64,000 nucleotides of DNA, from NCBI RefSeq assembly GCF_041435015.1, contig NZ_CP107989.1, positions 806,001-870,000 of the forward strand, given 5' to 3'. A program made the position numbers and the translations under genes. The stretch's first letter is position 1. Each line of letters starts with the position of its first letter. A model generated the notes under the pieces. The model saw nothing but the letters and a program-made list of their open reading frames with translations, had not been told where the DNA came from and made no database searches. Shown here one piece after another: positions 49,413-61,847 of the stretch. This stretch comes from Streptomyces canus. Its GTDB lineage: Bacteria; Actinomycetota; Actinomycetes; Streptomycetales; Streptomycetaceae.

Positions 49413-50933
49413 GTGCCCCCTCTGCGCCGGCCGGACGGACGCGTCGCCAACCCCGCGAACCCCGTGATCCCCGGCTTCCACCCCGACCCCAGCGTCTGCC
49501 GGGTCGGCGACGACTACTACCTGGCCTGCTCCAGCTTCGAGTACTTCCCCGGGGTACCCCTCTTCCACAGCCGTGACCTGGTCCACTGGACGCAGATCGG
49601 CAACGCCCTGGACCGGCCGGAGCAGCTGCGTCTGTCGGACGCGTGGTCCTCCGGTGGGATCTACGCCCCCACCCTGCGCCACCACGACGGCCGCTTCTGG
49701 CTGATCGTCACCAACTGCAGCGAGGGCGGCGGCAACCTGATCGTCACGGCCACCGACCCCGCCGGACCGTGGTCGGACCCCATCCGGGCGCCGGGTGTCC
49801 CCGGCATCGATCCCGACCTGGTCTGGGACGAGGACGGCACCTGCTGGTGCACGGTCGCCGGGGTCTCGCAGGTCCGTCTCGACCCCTCCTCCGGGCAGAC
49901 GTACGGGACACCGCACAAGCTCTGGTCCGGCGGGCCCGGCGCCAAGGCCCCGGAGGCGCCGCACCTGTACCGGATCGGCGACTACTGGTATCTGCTCATC
50001 GCCGAGGGCGGCACCGAGCGCGGCCACGGCGTGTCGATCGCCCGCGGCCGTACGCCCAACGGCCCGTTCGAGCCGTGTCCGGCCAACCCGATCCTCACTC
50101 ACCGAGGGACCGACCACCCGGTCCAGAACACCGGGCACGCCGACCTCGTCCAGGGCCCCGACGGCTCCTGGTGGATGGTGCTGCTCGGCGTCCGACCGGG
50201 CGGCGGCACGCCGGGCTGGCACGTGCTCGGCCGGGAGACCTTCCTGGCCCCCGTGACCTGGGTGGACGACTGGCCGGTCGTCGGCGAGGTCGCCCTCGAC
50301 CTGCCCGAGCTCCCGTGGCCGCTCTCCCCCGGCCCTGCCGAGGAGCACCGGGACGACTTCGAGCTCGCCGAACTGCGACCGTCCTGGATCTCCCTGCGCG
50401 ACCGACCCGCCGAGCACTGCGCCACGAAGGAGCGCCCCGGATGGCTGACGCTCCGCGCGCGGGGCGACTCGCTGGACGAACCCGACGTGGTGTTCACCGG
50501 CCGGCGTCAGCAGCACATGTCGTGCCGGGCGCGCACTCTGGTCGACGCCGCGGAGGGAACCGGTGGCCTCGCCGTACGGCTCGACGAGCGGCACCACTAC
50601 GGGGTCGAGGTGTCCGGCACGCAGGTCCAAGTGATCGCGCGTGTCGGCTCGTTGCGCACGGTTGTGGCCGCACAGTCCGTACCCGCCGGGCCGGTGGTCC
50701 TCTCACTCACGATCACGGACCCACCGCCACCGCACGGCCCGTGCACCGGACCCGACGTCGTCTCCCTCGGCGTCGAGCACCCCGACGGCACGTTCACCGA
50801 GCTCGCGGCCCTCGACGGCCGCTACCTGTCGACCGAGGTCGCCGGCGGCTTCACCGGCCGGGTCATCGGCATGTACGCCGCTCAAGGCACCGTCCGCTTC
50901 GACTGGTTCGACTACGAGCCCCTCGACAGCTGA
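49413..50933 (+). CDS. GH43 beta-xylosidase/alpha-L-arabinofuranosidase, cytoplasmic
   Basis: A 506-residue enzyme without signal peptide. The five-bladed propeller domain (about 10-310) has the catalytic base D25 in GFHPDPSVCRVG, the pKa-setting D133 in PGIDPDLVW and general acid E181 in APEAPHLYRIGDYWY. The C-terminal beta-sandwich (about 325-506, WLTLRARG, TGGLAVRLDERHHYGVEV) is typical of the xylan beta-xylosidase type of GH43. Start GTG 49413 has GAGAGGA. With the GH36 it would digest imported xylo- or galacto-oligosaccharides inside the cell. Confidence 0.94.
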   Translation: MPPLRRPDGRVANPANPVIPGFHPDPSVCRVGDDYYLACSSFEYFPGVPLFHSRDLVHWTQIGNALDRPEQLRLSDAWSSGGIYAPTLRHHDGRFWLIVTNCSEGGGNLIVTATDPAGPWSDPIRAPGVPGIDPDLVWDEDGTCWCTVAGVSQVRLDPSSGQTYGTPHKLWSGGPGAKAPEAPHLYRIGDYWYLLIAEGGTERGHGVSIARGRTPNGPFEPCPANPILTHRGTDHPVQNTGHADLVQGPDGSWWMVLLGVRPGGGTPGWHVLGRETFLAPVTWVDDWPVVGEVALDLPELPWPLSPGPAEEHRDDFELAELRPSWISLRDRPAEHCATKERPGWLTLRARGDSLDEPDVVFTGRRQQHMSCRARTLVDAAEGTGGLAVRLDERHHYGVEVSGTQVQVIARVGSLRTVVAAQSVPAGPVVLSLTITDPPPPHGPCTGPDVVSLGVEHPDGTFTELAALDGRYLSTEVAGGFTGRVIGMYAAQGTVRFDWFDYEPLDS

Positions 50934-50974
50934 ACCAAGCCCCCTCCCGAACGGCCGACCGAAAGGCATGCCCC

Positions 50975-52750
50975 ATGAAGGTCATACGGCAACCCGCACA
51001 CCACCGCAGACGAGGCCCAGGCCGCCTGGCCGGTCTGCTGATGACGCTGCTCGTCGTCCTGGGACTGTCCGGCAGCACCGCGCTCGCGGCGCCCGGCGGC
51101 ACGGCACAGCAGGCAGGGGCCAAGGTCAAGGTTCCGGCCCGCGCCATGGACGCCGTCGCCGCGATGCAGCCCAGCTGGAACCTGGGCAACACCCTGGACG
51201 CGATTCCGGACGAGACGTCCTGGGGCAACCCCAAGGCCACCAGGGAACTGTTCAAGACCATCCGGGCGGAGGGCTTCCGCAGCGTCCGCGTCCCGGTGAC
51301 CTGGAGCGCACACCAGTCCGCCACCGCGCCCTACACCGTCGACGACGCGTACATGAGCCGCGTCAAGCAGGTGGTCGACTGGGCACAGGCCGAGAACCTC
51401 TACGTCGTGCTCAACGTCCACCACGACAACTGGCAGTGGGTCTCGAAGATCTCCACCGACCACGACAAGGTGCTCGCCCGCTACGACGCCCTGTGGACCC
51501 AGATCTCCGCCGCGTTCCGTGACGAGCCGCGCACCCTGCTCTTCGAGAGCCTCAACGAGCCGCGCTTCGACGACGCCACGGCCGCGCAGAAGACCCAGCT
51601 CATGAACGAGCTGAACACGTCCTTCCACAAGATCGTCCGCGCTTCGGGCGGCGGGAACAAGGGCCGCCTGCTCGTCCTGATCACACAGGAAGGCACCCCC
51701 TCCCAGGTCCTCATGGACGACCTGTACACCACGATCAAGTCGCTGCACGACAGCAATCTGGTCGCCACCGTGCACTTCTACAGCTGGTACCCGTTCAGCG
51801 TGAACATCGCGGGCGGCACCCTGTACGACGCCGCCGCCCAGAACGACCTCAACGACGCCTTCGCCCGCATGCGCGACACCTTCGTCGCCAGGGGCATCCC
51901 CGTCTACGTCGGTGAGTTGGGCCTGCTCGGCTACCCCGACCACAACCATCCCTCCCGCGTCGAGCGGGGCGAGGCGCTGAAGTACTACGAGCACGTCGGA
52001 TACGCGGCGCGCCTCGTCGGTGTCACCACCGCGCTGTGGGACCCCGGGACTTGGGCCTATCTGAACCGGGAGACCCTGAAGTGGTCGGACCCCGCCCTGA
52101 TGGCCTGGATCAAGTCGAGCTGGACCACCCGTTCGGCAACGGCCTCCTTCGACAAGGTCTTCTTGGAGAAGAAGGAGCCGATCACGGCCAAGGGGGTCAC
52201 CCTGAATCTGAACGGGACCACGTTCCGGGGCCTGTGGCACGGTAAGACGAAGCTCGTCGAGGGACGGGACTACACCCTCTTCGACAAGACGCGGCTCGTC
52301 CTCACGGCCGGCGCGCTGACCCGCCTGTCGGGCGACCGCGAGTACGGGGTGAACGCCACGCTCCAGGCCCGGTTCTCCCGCGGACTGCCCTGGCAGATCG
52401 AGGTGGTCACCTACGACGAGCCGGTGTTGTCGGACGCCACGGGCAAGACCGACGCGCTCACGATCCCCACGCAGTACAAGGGTGACGCGCTGGCGACCAT
52501 GGAGGCCAGGTACCCCGACGGCAGCTACGCCGGCCCGACGAACTGGACTGTGTACCAGGAGTTCAACGCGACCTTCTCGCCGGACTACCCGAACGGCACG
52601 CTCGTCCTGCAGCCCGAGTTCCTGAAGTCGCTGCGCGACGGCGAACTGGTGACACTGACCTTCGACTTCTACAGCGGCAAGAAGGTCATGTATCACGTCA
52701 AGAAGTCCGGAGACTCGGTCACCGGCACGCACGTCCCACCCCTCCCCTGA
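50975..52750 (+). CDS. Secreted GH5 endo-beta-glucanase with CBM_X2-like and CBM46-like modules
   Basis: A 591-residue secreted enzyme. Signal peptide 1-38. The GH5 barrel (about 50-385) has PSWNLGNTLDAIPDE, acid/base E195 in SLNEPRF and nucleophile E314 in VYVGELGLLG, most like subfamily GH5_4. Residues about 390-485 look like an Ig-like CBM_X2 (ITAKGVTLNLNGTTFRGL) and 490-585 like CBM46 (GTLVLQPEFLKSLRDGELV). This order is known from a Bacillus enzyme where CBM46 helps cut xyloglucan. Start ATG 50975 follows GAAAGG by eight bases. It is the last gene of the operon, with a terminator 13 bases after the stop. Confidence 0.91.
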   Translation: MKVIRQPAHHRRRGPGRLAGLLMTLLVVLGLSGSTALAAPGGTAQQAGAKVKVPARAMDAVAAMQPSWNLGNTLDAIPDETSWGNPKATRELFKTIRAEGFRSVRVPVTWSAHQSATAPYTVDDAYMSRVKQVVDWAQAENLYVVLNVHHDNWQWVSKISTDHDKVLARYDALWTQISAAFRDEPRTLLFESLNEPRFDDATAAQKTQLMNELNTSFHKIVRASGGGNKGRLLVLITQEGTPSQVLMDDLYTTIKSLHDSNLVATVHFYSWYPFSVNIAGGTLYDAAAQNDLNDAFARMRDTFVARGIPVYVGELGLLGYPDHNHPSRVERGEALKYYEHVGYAARLVGVTTALWDPGTWAYLNRETLKWSDPALMAWIKSSWTTRSATASFDKVFLEKKEPITAKGVTLNLNGTTFRGLWHGKTKLVEGRDYTLFDKTRLVLTAGALTRLSGDREYGVNATLQARFSRGLPWQIEVVTYDEPVLSDATGKTDALTIPTQYKGDALATMEARYPDGSYAGPTNWTVYQEFNATFSPDYPNGTLVLQPEFLKSLRDGELVTLTFDFYSGKKVMYHVKKSGDSVTGTHVPPLP

Positions 52751-52762
52751 CCGACCGCCCCT

Positions 52763-52796
52763 CGCCCTGGTTGCCGCCTCCCCGGCAACCAGGGCG
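52763..52796. terminator. Bidirectional hairpin terminator between GH5 and GH43-CBM6 genes
   Basis: CGCCCTGGTTGCCG (52763-52776) and CGGCAACCAGGGCG (52783-52796) form a perfect 14-bp stem with a six-base loop, placed between two converging operons. Confidence 0.88.
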
Positions 52797-52867
52797 CCGG
52801 CGTCATGCAGCGCGTTGGGCGCTGTCGTCAGCGCGCTGACGTGAGCGGGCCGTTCTCGTCCTTGCCA

Positions 52868-54319
52868 TCATGCGACTCCCCTTCTCGACCACTGGGGCGG
52901 GGTCGCGGTGGCAGCGGGGGTGAACTGCCACCAGTTCATGTTGAGGAGGTAGCCGCTGCCGCCGGTGAACCGCAGGTAGAGATCCTGGGTTCCCGTCGCG
53001 CCGCTGACCGGGCAGGTCACCGTCCTCCAGGTCTGCCAGCCGCCGGTGTTCGGTACATCGCAACGGCCCACGACCGTCCCGCTCGGGGAGCCCAGGCGCA
53101 GTTCGGCGGCGCCGCCGCCGCTGCCCGAGGCCACGCGGGCGGTGAAGGAGGACGCGCCCGGCCCGAAGGCCACGCCCTTGACCTTGATGTAGTCGCCGTT
53201 GTCGATCCAGCCGACGTTCATCCCGCCTTCGGTGGACGGTTCGGTCTCGATCCCGGAACCCCAGGCGATCGTCTCGGCCTCCTGGCGCACATACGGATCG
53301 AGCGTGCCGGCCTGCGGGGCGCCCGTGGTCGTCATGTTGATCGTCGGGATCGTGCCGTCGGCGTTGTAGGAGAACCTCTCCACCGCGACCGAGCGGGTGA
53401 AGCCGCCGCCGCCAGGCAACGCGCCGTTGTGGTAGAAGAAGTATGAATTTCCCTTGAAGTCCACGATCCCGGGGTGGTTGGTGAAGCTGCTGCCCTGGGT
53501 GGGCATGACCGTGCCGCGGTAGGTCCACGGCCCGGTCGGGCCGGGCGCCGTCGAGTAGGCGATGAACTCCGAGCAGCACCTGGCCGCGAACACCAGGTAG
53601 TACAGGCCGTTCCGCTTGTAGACCCACGGTCCCTCTTCGTACAGGGTGGGGCGGTTGGGGTCGCCGGTGCGGGTACCGAACCCGGCGGTGGTGAGGGGGA
53701 TCCTGGTGGGGCTGCCCGAGTAGGAGGTCATGTCGGTGTTCAGCCTGACGTACGTCAAGTTCGGGTTGCCCCAGTACAGATAGGCCTGGCCGTCGTCGTC
53801 GATGAAGACGGTCGGATCGATCTCACCGTTCTCCACCAGGGGGTGGCCGAGTGCGTCCCGGAACGGTCCGGTGGGGCTGTCGGAGACGGCCACGCCGATG
53901 GCCATCCGGCCGGTGGCCCGGTTCGTCACCGGCACGTACCAGTAGAACCGGCCGTTGCGCTGCACGGCCTGTCCCGCCCACGCGTCGGAGGAGGCCCAAC
54001 TGAAGGTGGTCAGGCTGAGCGGGGAGCCGTGGTCGGTCCAGTTGACCATGTCGGCGGAGGACCACACCCTCCAGTCCTTCATGGTGAAGTAGGTGGAGCC
54101 GTCCTCGTCGTGTCCGGTGTAGAGGTAGACCCGTCCGTTGTGGACCAGCGGGGCCGGGTCGGCGGTGTAGACGTGCTGGAAGATGGGGTTGTCGGCGCGG
54201 GCCGCGGTGGGCTGCACCGCGGCGGGAACGACGGTGAACGCCAGCAGGAGGCTCACCACCCAGGCTGCTGCCCGGGTGATCCTCGTGCCGGTGTGGGGTA
54301 ACGATCGAACGGTGCTCAT
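52868..54319 (-). CDS. Secreted GH43 arabinofuranosidase/xylosidase with C-terminal CBM6
   Basis: A 483-residue secreted enzyme with signal peptide 1-43. The GH43 propeller (about 47-345) has base D54 in VYTADPAPLVHNG, D168 in GEIDPTVFIDDDG and acid E229 in YEEGPWVYKR. Residues about 350-475 are a CBM6 (YVRQEAETIAW, GGMNVGWIDNGDYIKV, GSGYLLNMNWWQF), which binds xylan-type chains. The tail after NWWQF is short and basic. Start ATG 54319 has GGAGG five bases upstream. It follows the GH27 gene by 58 bases and is in its operon, suggesting an arabino-galacto-substituted substrate. Confidence 0.93.
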   Translation of the reverse strand: MSTVRSLPHTGTRITRAAAWVVSLLLAFTVVPAAVQPTAARADNPIFQHVYTADPAPLVHNGRVYLYTGHDEDGSTYFTMKDWRVWSSADMVNWTDHGSPLSLTTFSWASSDAWAGQAVQRNGRFYWYVPVTNRATGRMAIGVAVSDSPTGPFRDALGHPLVENGEIDPTVFIDDDGQAYLYWGNPNLTYVRLNTDMTSYSGSPTRIPLTTAGFGTRTGDPNRPTLYEEGPWVYKRNGLYYLVFAARCCSEFIAYSTAPGPTGPWTYRGTVMPTQGSSFTNHPGIVDFKGNSYFFYHNGALPGGGGFTRSVAVERFSYNADGTIPTINMTTTGAPQAGTLDPYVRQEAETIAWGSGIETEPSTEGGMNVGWIDNGDYIKVKGVAFGPGASSFTARVASGSGGGAAELRLGSPSGTVVGRCDVPNTGGWQTWRTVTCPVSGATGTQDLYLRFTGGSGYLLNMNWWQFTPAATATPPQWSRRGVA

Positions 54320-54377
54320 GAGGGCCTCCGGTGGACATCGACTGACGGCTGAGCTGTTGGCCGGTGCGCGAGGCCTC

Positions 54378-56024
54378 TCAGGCGCGGTTCCACTTCTGGC
54401 CCGCCTGTCCGTTGCAGCTCCACAGGACCAGCGGGGTGCCGTTGGCGGTGCCTGACCCGTTGGCGTCGAGGCACAACCCGGCGTGGACGTTGCGGATCGT
54501 CCCGTCGGAGCCGATGGTCCACTTCTGGTTGTCCTGGCCGTTGCAGGACCAGGTGATGACCCGGGTGCCGTTGGCGGTGCCCTGGTTGTAGGCGTCCAGG
54601 CACTTGTCGCCGAAGACGCGGATCTCACCGCCCGCCCATGTGGTCCACAGCTGGTTGGCGGCCGTGTGGCAGTCCCAGATCAGTGCCGTGGCCCCGGCCG
54701 CGGTGGAGGCGTTGTCCACGTCCACACAACGGCCGGAGGCGCTGCCGCGCAGACGTGAGGTGGTGGCAGCCAGCGGGCTGCCACCGCTCACCCGGAACAC
54801 GGCCACGCCATGCGCGGGGACGCTCGCCGAAATCTGCCCGGACGTGCTGGACGTACCGCCGGTCCACAGATCCGTGAGGGTGAACGGGCCGCCGGAGAGG
54901 CCGACTTGAGCGGCCGTGGTGGTGACCGTCGCGGTGCCCGCTCCCCGGTTGAACAGGCCCACCGCGACCGAGCCGTCGGACAGGGGCTTGGCGAACACCT
55001 CGGTGCTGCCGTCGTCGCGCACCCTGCGCCCGCCCGCGCCCAGCGGATCCTGGTTCACCGCCAGCAGACGCGGATTGCGCAGGATCGCGCTCACGTCGGC
55101 GGACATGGTGCGGATGTCGTTGCCGGCCATCAGCGGTGCGCTCAGCAGTGCCCACAGGGCGAAGTGGGAGCGGGACTCGGTCAGCGACAGGCCGGGACGG
55201 CCGACGACCAGCATGTCGGGATCGTTCCAGTGCCCTGGACCCGACTGCGCGGCCAGCGGGGCGGTGACGTCCAGGACGTTGCCGACGCCCATCGGATAGC
55301 TGTTGGTGTTGCCGTTCTGCCAGATGTCGAGCAGGTCCTCGGTCGTCCGCCACAGGTCGGCGACCTCGCCCCAGTTGTACGTGGCGCCGGTGATGGCGTG
55401 GAAGCTGTTGGGGTTGATGCTGTAGACGATCGGCCGCCCGGTCGCGCGCAGGGCGTCACGCATGAGCGAGAACCGCGCGACCTGCTCGTCACGGGTGCCG
55501 CTCGATGAACACCAGTCGTACTTGAGGTAGTCGACGCCCCACGAGGCGAACGTGGCGGCGTCCTGGGTTTCGTGTCCCCTGCTCCCCGTCGACCCGGGAT
55601 AGGCACCGCTGGTCTGCGCACAGGTGCGTTCGCCCGGCACCTGGTAGATGCCGAACTTCAGGCCCTTGCCGTGGATGTAGTCCCCGAGGGCCTTCATCCC
55701 GCTCGGAAACTTGGTGGGATTGGCCCGAAGGTTGCCCGCGGCGTCACGCTGGGGGTCGAACCAGCAGTCGTCCACCACCACGTACCGGTAGCCGGCCTCG
55801 CGCATGCCCGAGGACACCATCGCGTCGGCGGCCTGCCGGACCTGCCCCTCGGAGACCCCGCATCCGAAACTGTTCCAGCTGTTCCATCCCAGCGGTGGAG
55901 TGAGTGCCGGGCTGCCGGGCGCGGCCGTGGCGGTGGAGTGGACGGCGGCCGTCACGGTCGCGGTGACCGTCAGCACGGCGGCCGCGAAGGTGCGAAGAAG
56001 TCGTCTGCCCGATCGTCTGGGCAC
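54378..56024 (-). CDS. GH27 alpha-galactosidase with C-terminal CBM13 (copy 2)
   Basis: A 548-residue secreted enzyme. Signal peptide about 1-35. GH27 barrel about 40-320: LTPPLGWNSWNSFGCG, VVVDDCW, nucleophile D170 in YLKYDWC, acid/base D230 in LWRTTEDL and GHWNDPDMLVVG. Then a beta-sandwich, and three ricin repeats at about 420-548 ending GQKW. Start GTG 56024 has AGGAG six bases before it. Its upstream flank is occupied by an IS110-type element, so its own promoter region may have been shortened. It shares architecture with the gene at 7208-8857 but differs through much of the sequence. Confidence 0.95.
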   Translation of the reverse strand: MPRRSGRRLLRTFAAAVLTVTATVTAAVHSTATAAPGSPALTPPLGWNSWNSFGCGVSEGQVRQAADAMVSSGMREAGYRYVVVDDCWFDPQRDAAGNLRANPTKFPSGMKALGDYIHGKGLKFGIYQVPGERTCAQTSGAYPGSTGSRGHETQDAATFASWGVDYLKYDWCSSSGTRDEQVARFSLMRDALRATGRPIVYSINPNSFHAITGATYNWGEVADLWRTTEDLLDIWQNGNTNSYPMGVGNVLDVTAPLAAQSGPGHWNDPDMLVVGRPGLSLTESRSHFALWALLSAPLMAGNDIRTMSADVSAILRNPRLLAVNQDPLGAGGRRVRDDGSTEVFAKPLSDGSVAVGLFNRGAGTATVTTTAAQVGLSGGPFTLTDLWTGGTSSTSGQISASVPAHGVAVFRVSGGSPLAATTSRLRGSASGRCVDVDNASTAAGATALIWDCHTAANQLWTTWAGGEIRVFGDKCLDAYNQGTANGTRVITWSCNGQDNQKWTIGSDGTIRNVHAGLCLDANGSGTANGTPLVLWSCNGQAGQKWNRA

Positions 56025-56431
56025 GGTGGGCTCCTAATCCTTGAGTAAGCGGTTCCGGTTGGCTCCGTCAGGGGCGGCCCGGACTGTTGATGTGGTGCGG
56101 TTTGCGGCGGCCTCGTGGGCACCGGGCTGACCCCTCTGGGTTCCTGGTCCTCTGAGACCTTCTGAAAGACCGGTGGCGCCCGGTGTCTTCGGGCCGCTGC
56201 GAAACCCACCGGCCTGTGCCGAACGTTGATCGTCGTGGTGCAAGCCCTCCGCACGGTGACCCCCGCGTACTCCGCGAGCCGTTCGAGCTCTGATCGAGAC
56301 CGGGGCCCGCGCGGTGCGCTGGTGTCGCGAACGGCTGGTGAGATGGCGGACCGTCGAGTCCTGGGATTAGGTCGCCGCGTGGCCCGCACAGGCTTGTCAC
56401 CTGCGCAAACGCACGATGAGAGGGGAACGGC
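56025..56431 (+). ncRNA. Non-coding left end of IS110-type element, candidate bridge RNA region
   Basis: These 407 bases lie between the GH27 start and the transposase. IS110-group elements carry a structured bridge RNA in the non-coding stretch before the transposase gene, and this stretch has the right place and size. Short GC inverted repeats occur (for example ACCGGTGGCGCCCGGT at 56170-56185), but I cannot fold it by eye or place the element end. It also holds the promoter of the GH27 gene. Confidence 0.35.
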
Positions 56432-57670
56432 TTGAGCGTGTTCTGCGGGATCGACTGGGCCGAGTCGCACCACGATGTGGCCCTGGTAGATCAAGACGGC
56501 CAGCTGGTGGCCAAGCGCCGCATCAGCGACGACCTCGCCGGCTACCGGCTGCTGCTGGACCTGCTCGCCGAGCACGGCGACAGCCCCGAGACGCCGATAC
56601 CAGTGGCCATCGAGACCTCCAGTGGCCTGCTCGTGGCCGTCCTGCGCACCGGCCGGCGGAAGATCTTCGCCATCAACCCGCTGGCCGCCGCCCGCTACCG
56701 CGACCGTCACGGCGTCTCGCGCAAGAAGTCCGACCCCGGCGACGCCCTGGTCCTGGCCAACATCCTGCGCACCGACATGCACGCCCACCGGCCACTGCCC
56801 GACGACAGCGACCTCGCCCGCGCCATCACCGTCCTGGCCCGCGCCCAGCAGGACGCCGTCTGGGCCCGCCAGCAGATCGCCAACCAGATCCGCTCGCTGC
56901 TGCGCGAGTACTACCCCGTCGCCCTGGACGCCTTCCTCGGCAAGCAAGGCGGCCTGACCCGGCCCGAGGCCCGCGCGGTGCTCGCCGTGGCGCCGACCCC
57001 GAGCACGGCGGCCCGGATGACCCTGCCGCAGCTGCGGGCCGCGCTCAAACGGGCCGGCCGCAGCCGCGGCATCGACGCCGAAGCCGAACGCCTCAAGACC
57101 GCCTTGCGGTTCGAGCAGGCCCACCAGCCCACGCTCGTCGAGGAGGCCATGGGTCGACAACTGCTCGCGCTGCTCACACAGTTGGATGCGGCCTGCAAGG
57201 CCGTCGAGGACCTCACCGAGGCGGTGGAGGCGTCTTTTCGTCGGCACCCGGACGCTGAAATCCTGCTCAGCTTCCCCGGCATGGGCATCCAGCTCGGCGC
57301 CCGGGTGCTCGCCGAGATCGGTGACGACCGCGCGCGGTTCGCCGATGCCCGGGCACTGAAGGCATACGCAGGATCGGCCCCCATCACCCGTGCCTCGGGC
57401 AAGAAACGCTTCGTCGGACGCCGCTACATCAAGAACAACCGCCTGACCAACGCCGGCCATCAGTGGGCCTTCGCCGCGCTCACGGCCTCGCCCGGAGCAG
57501 CTGCCCACTACCGGCGACGGCGCGACCGCGGAGACTGGCATGCCCAGGCCCAGCGGCACCTGTTCAACCGCATGATCGGCCAGCTCTACCACTGCCTGCA
57601 GACCCGGCAGCACTTCGACGAACAGCATGCCTTCACCTCCTCCTCGGCGGATCTGGCCGTAGCGGCTTGA
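56432..57670 (+). CDS. IS110-family transposase
   Basis: A 412-residue DEDD transposase. The RuvC-like domain has D8 in CGIDWAESHHDVA, E61 in AIETSSG, D101 and D104 in KKSDPGDALVLANIL; the C-terminal Transposase_20 domain has SFPGMGIQLGARVLAEIG, and AGSAPITRASGKKR with the conserved serine. Length and motifs are intact, so it may be active. Start TTG 56432 follows AGGGGAA. The element sits between two outward-facing CAZyme operons. Confidence 0.95.
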   Translation: MSVFCGIDWAESHHDVALVDQDGQLVAKRRISDDLAGYRLLLDLLAEHGDSPETPIPVAIETSSGLLVAVLRTGRRKIFAINPLAAARYRDRHGVSRKKSDPGDALVLANILRTDMHAHRPLPDDSDLARAITVLARAQQDAVWARQQIANQIRSLLREYYPVALDAFLGKQGGLTRPEARAVLAVAPTPSTAARMTLPQLRAALKRAGRSRGIDAEAERLKTALRFEQAHQPTLVEEAMGRQLLALLTQLDAACKAVEDLTEAVEASFRRHPDAEILLSFPGMGIQLGARVLAEIGDDRARFADARALKAYAGSAPITRASGKKRFVGRRYIKNNRLTNAGHQWAFAALTASPGAAAHYRRRRDRGDWHAQAQRHLFNRMIGQLYHCLQTRQHFDEQHAFTSSSADLAVAA

Positions 57671-58009
57671 CTTCTTAGGCACGTGAGATGTCTTTCAGTG
57701 GATAGCTGCGACACATCCATTCCGATATGACACGTGCATGACATTCACGACACTCGCGGGACGTTCGAAATTTCGATGCTTTTTCGGATCGCCGCCGCCA
57801 CGGATATTAGGCAGGCTGCTCAGCTTGTCAACTCCGTCGACCGTCCCGAGTTTCCTGGGCCTGGTCCGCACGGGAAGCGCAGAACTTCGAAACATTTCGG
57901 TTTACGGAACGAATCATGCGAGACATATTGACGGGAGCTCTCCACCCCCTACGATCCAGGATGCTCCCCGGTCGATTACCGTTCGCAATCTCGAACAGAG
58001 GGACCGACA
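57671..58009 (+). promoter_or_regulatory. Promoter region of GH43 and GH10-GH62 operon with CGAAA/TTTCG sites
   Basis: CGAAATTTCG at 57766-57775 is a perfect palindrome, extended by one base each side. CGAAA-CA-TTTCG at 57888-57899 is a second copy with a two-base centre, 122 bases downstream. Operators of the form CGAA-N-TTCG are known, as I recall, for a xylan-responsive LacI-type repressor (BxlR) of Streptomyces. The first part also includes the IS right end, not determined precisely. No gene is recognised. Confidence 0.55.
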
Positions 58010-61733
<3,724 letters not shown>

Positions 61734-61740
61734 CGGTACG

Positions 61741-61763
61741 GGCCCCGCACCGCGTGCGGGGCC
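61741..61763 (+). terminator. Hairpin terminator after the GH10-GH62 gene
   Basis: GGCCCCGCAC (61741-61750) and GTGCGGGGCC (61754-61763) form a perfect 10-bp stem with a three-base loop. TTCG rather than a T-run follows. Confidence 0.85.
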
Positions 61764-61847
61764 TTCGCGGACCACAAAGCGCTGCGGGCCGAGGCCAGCC
61801 GCGCCCGAAGAAGGACGCGGACCGAGCCTCGGCCCCCTGGTGCCCGC

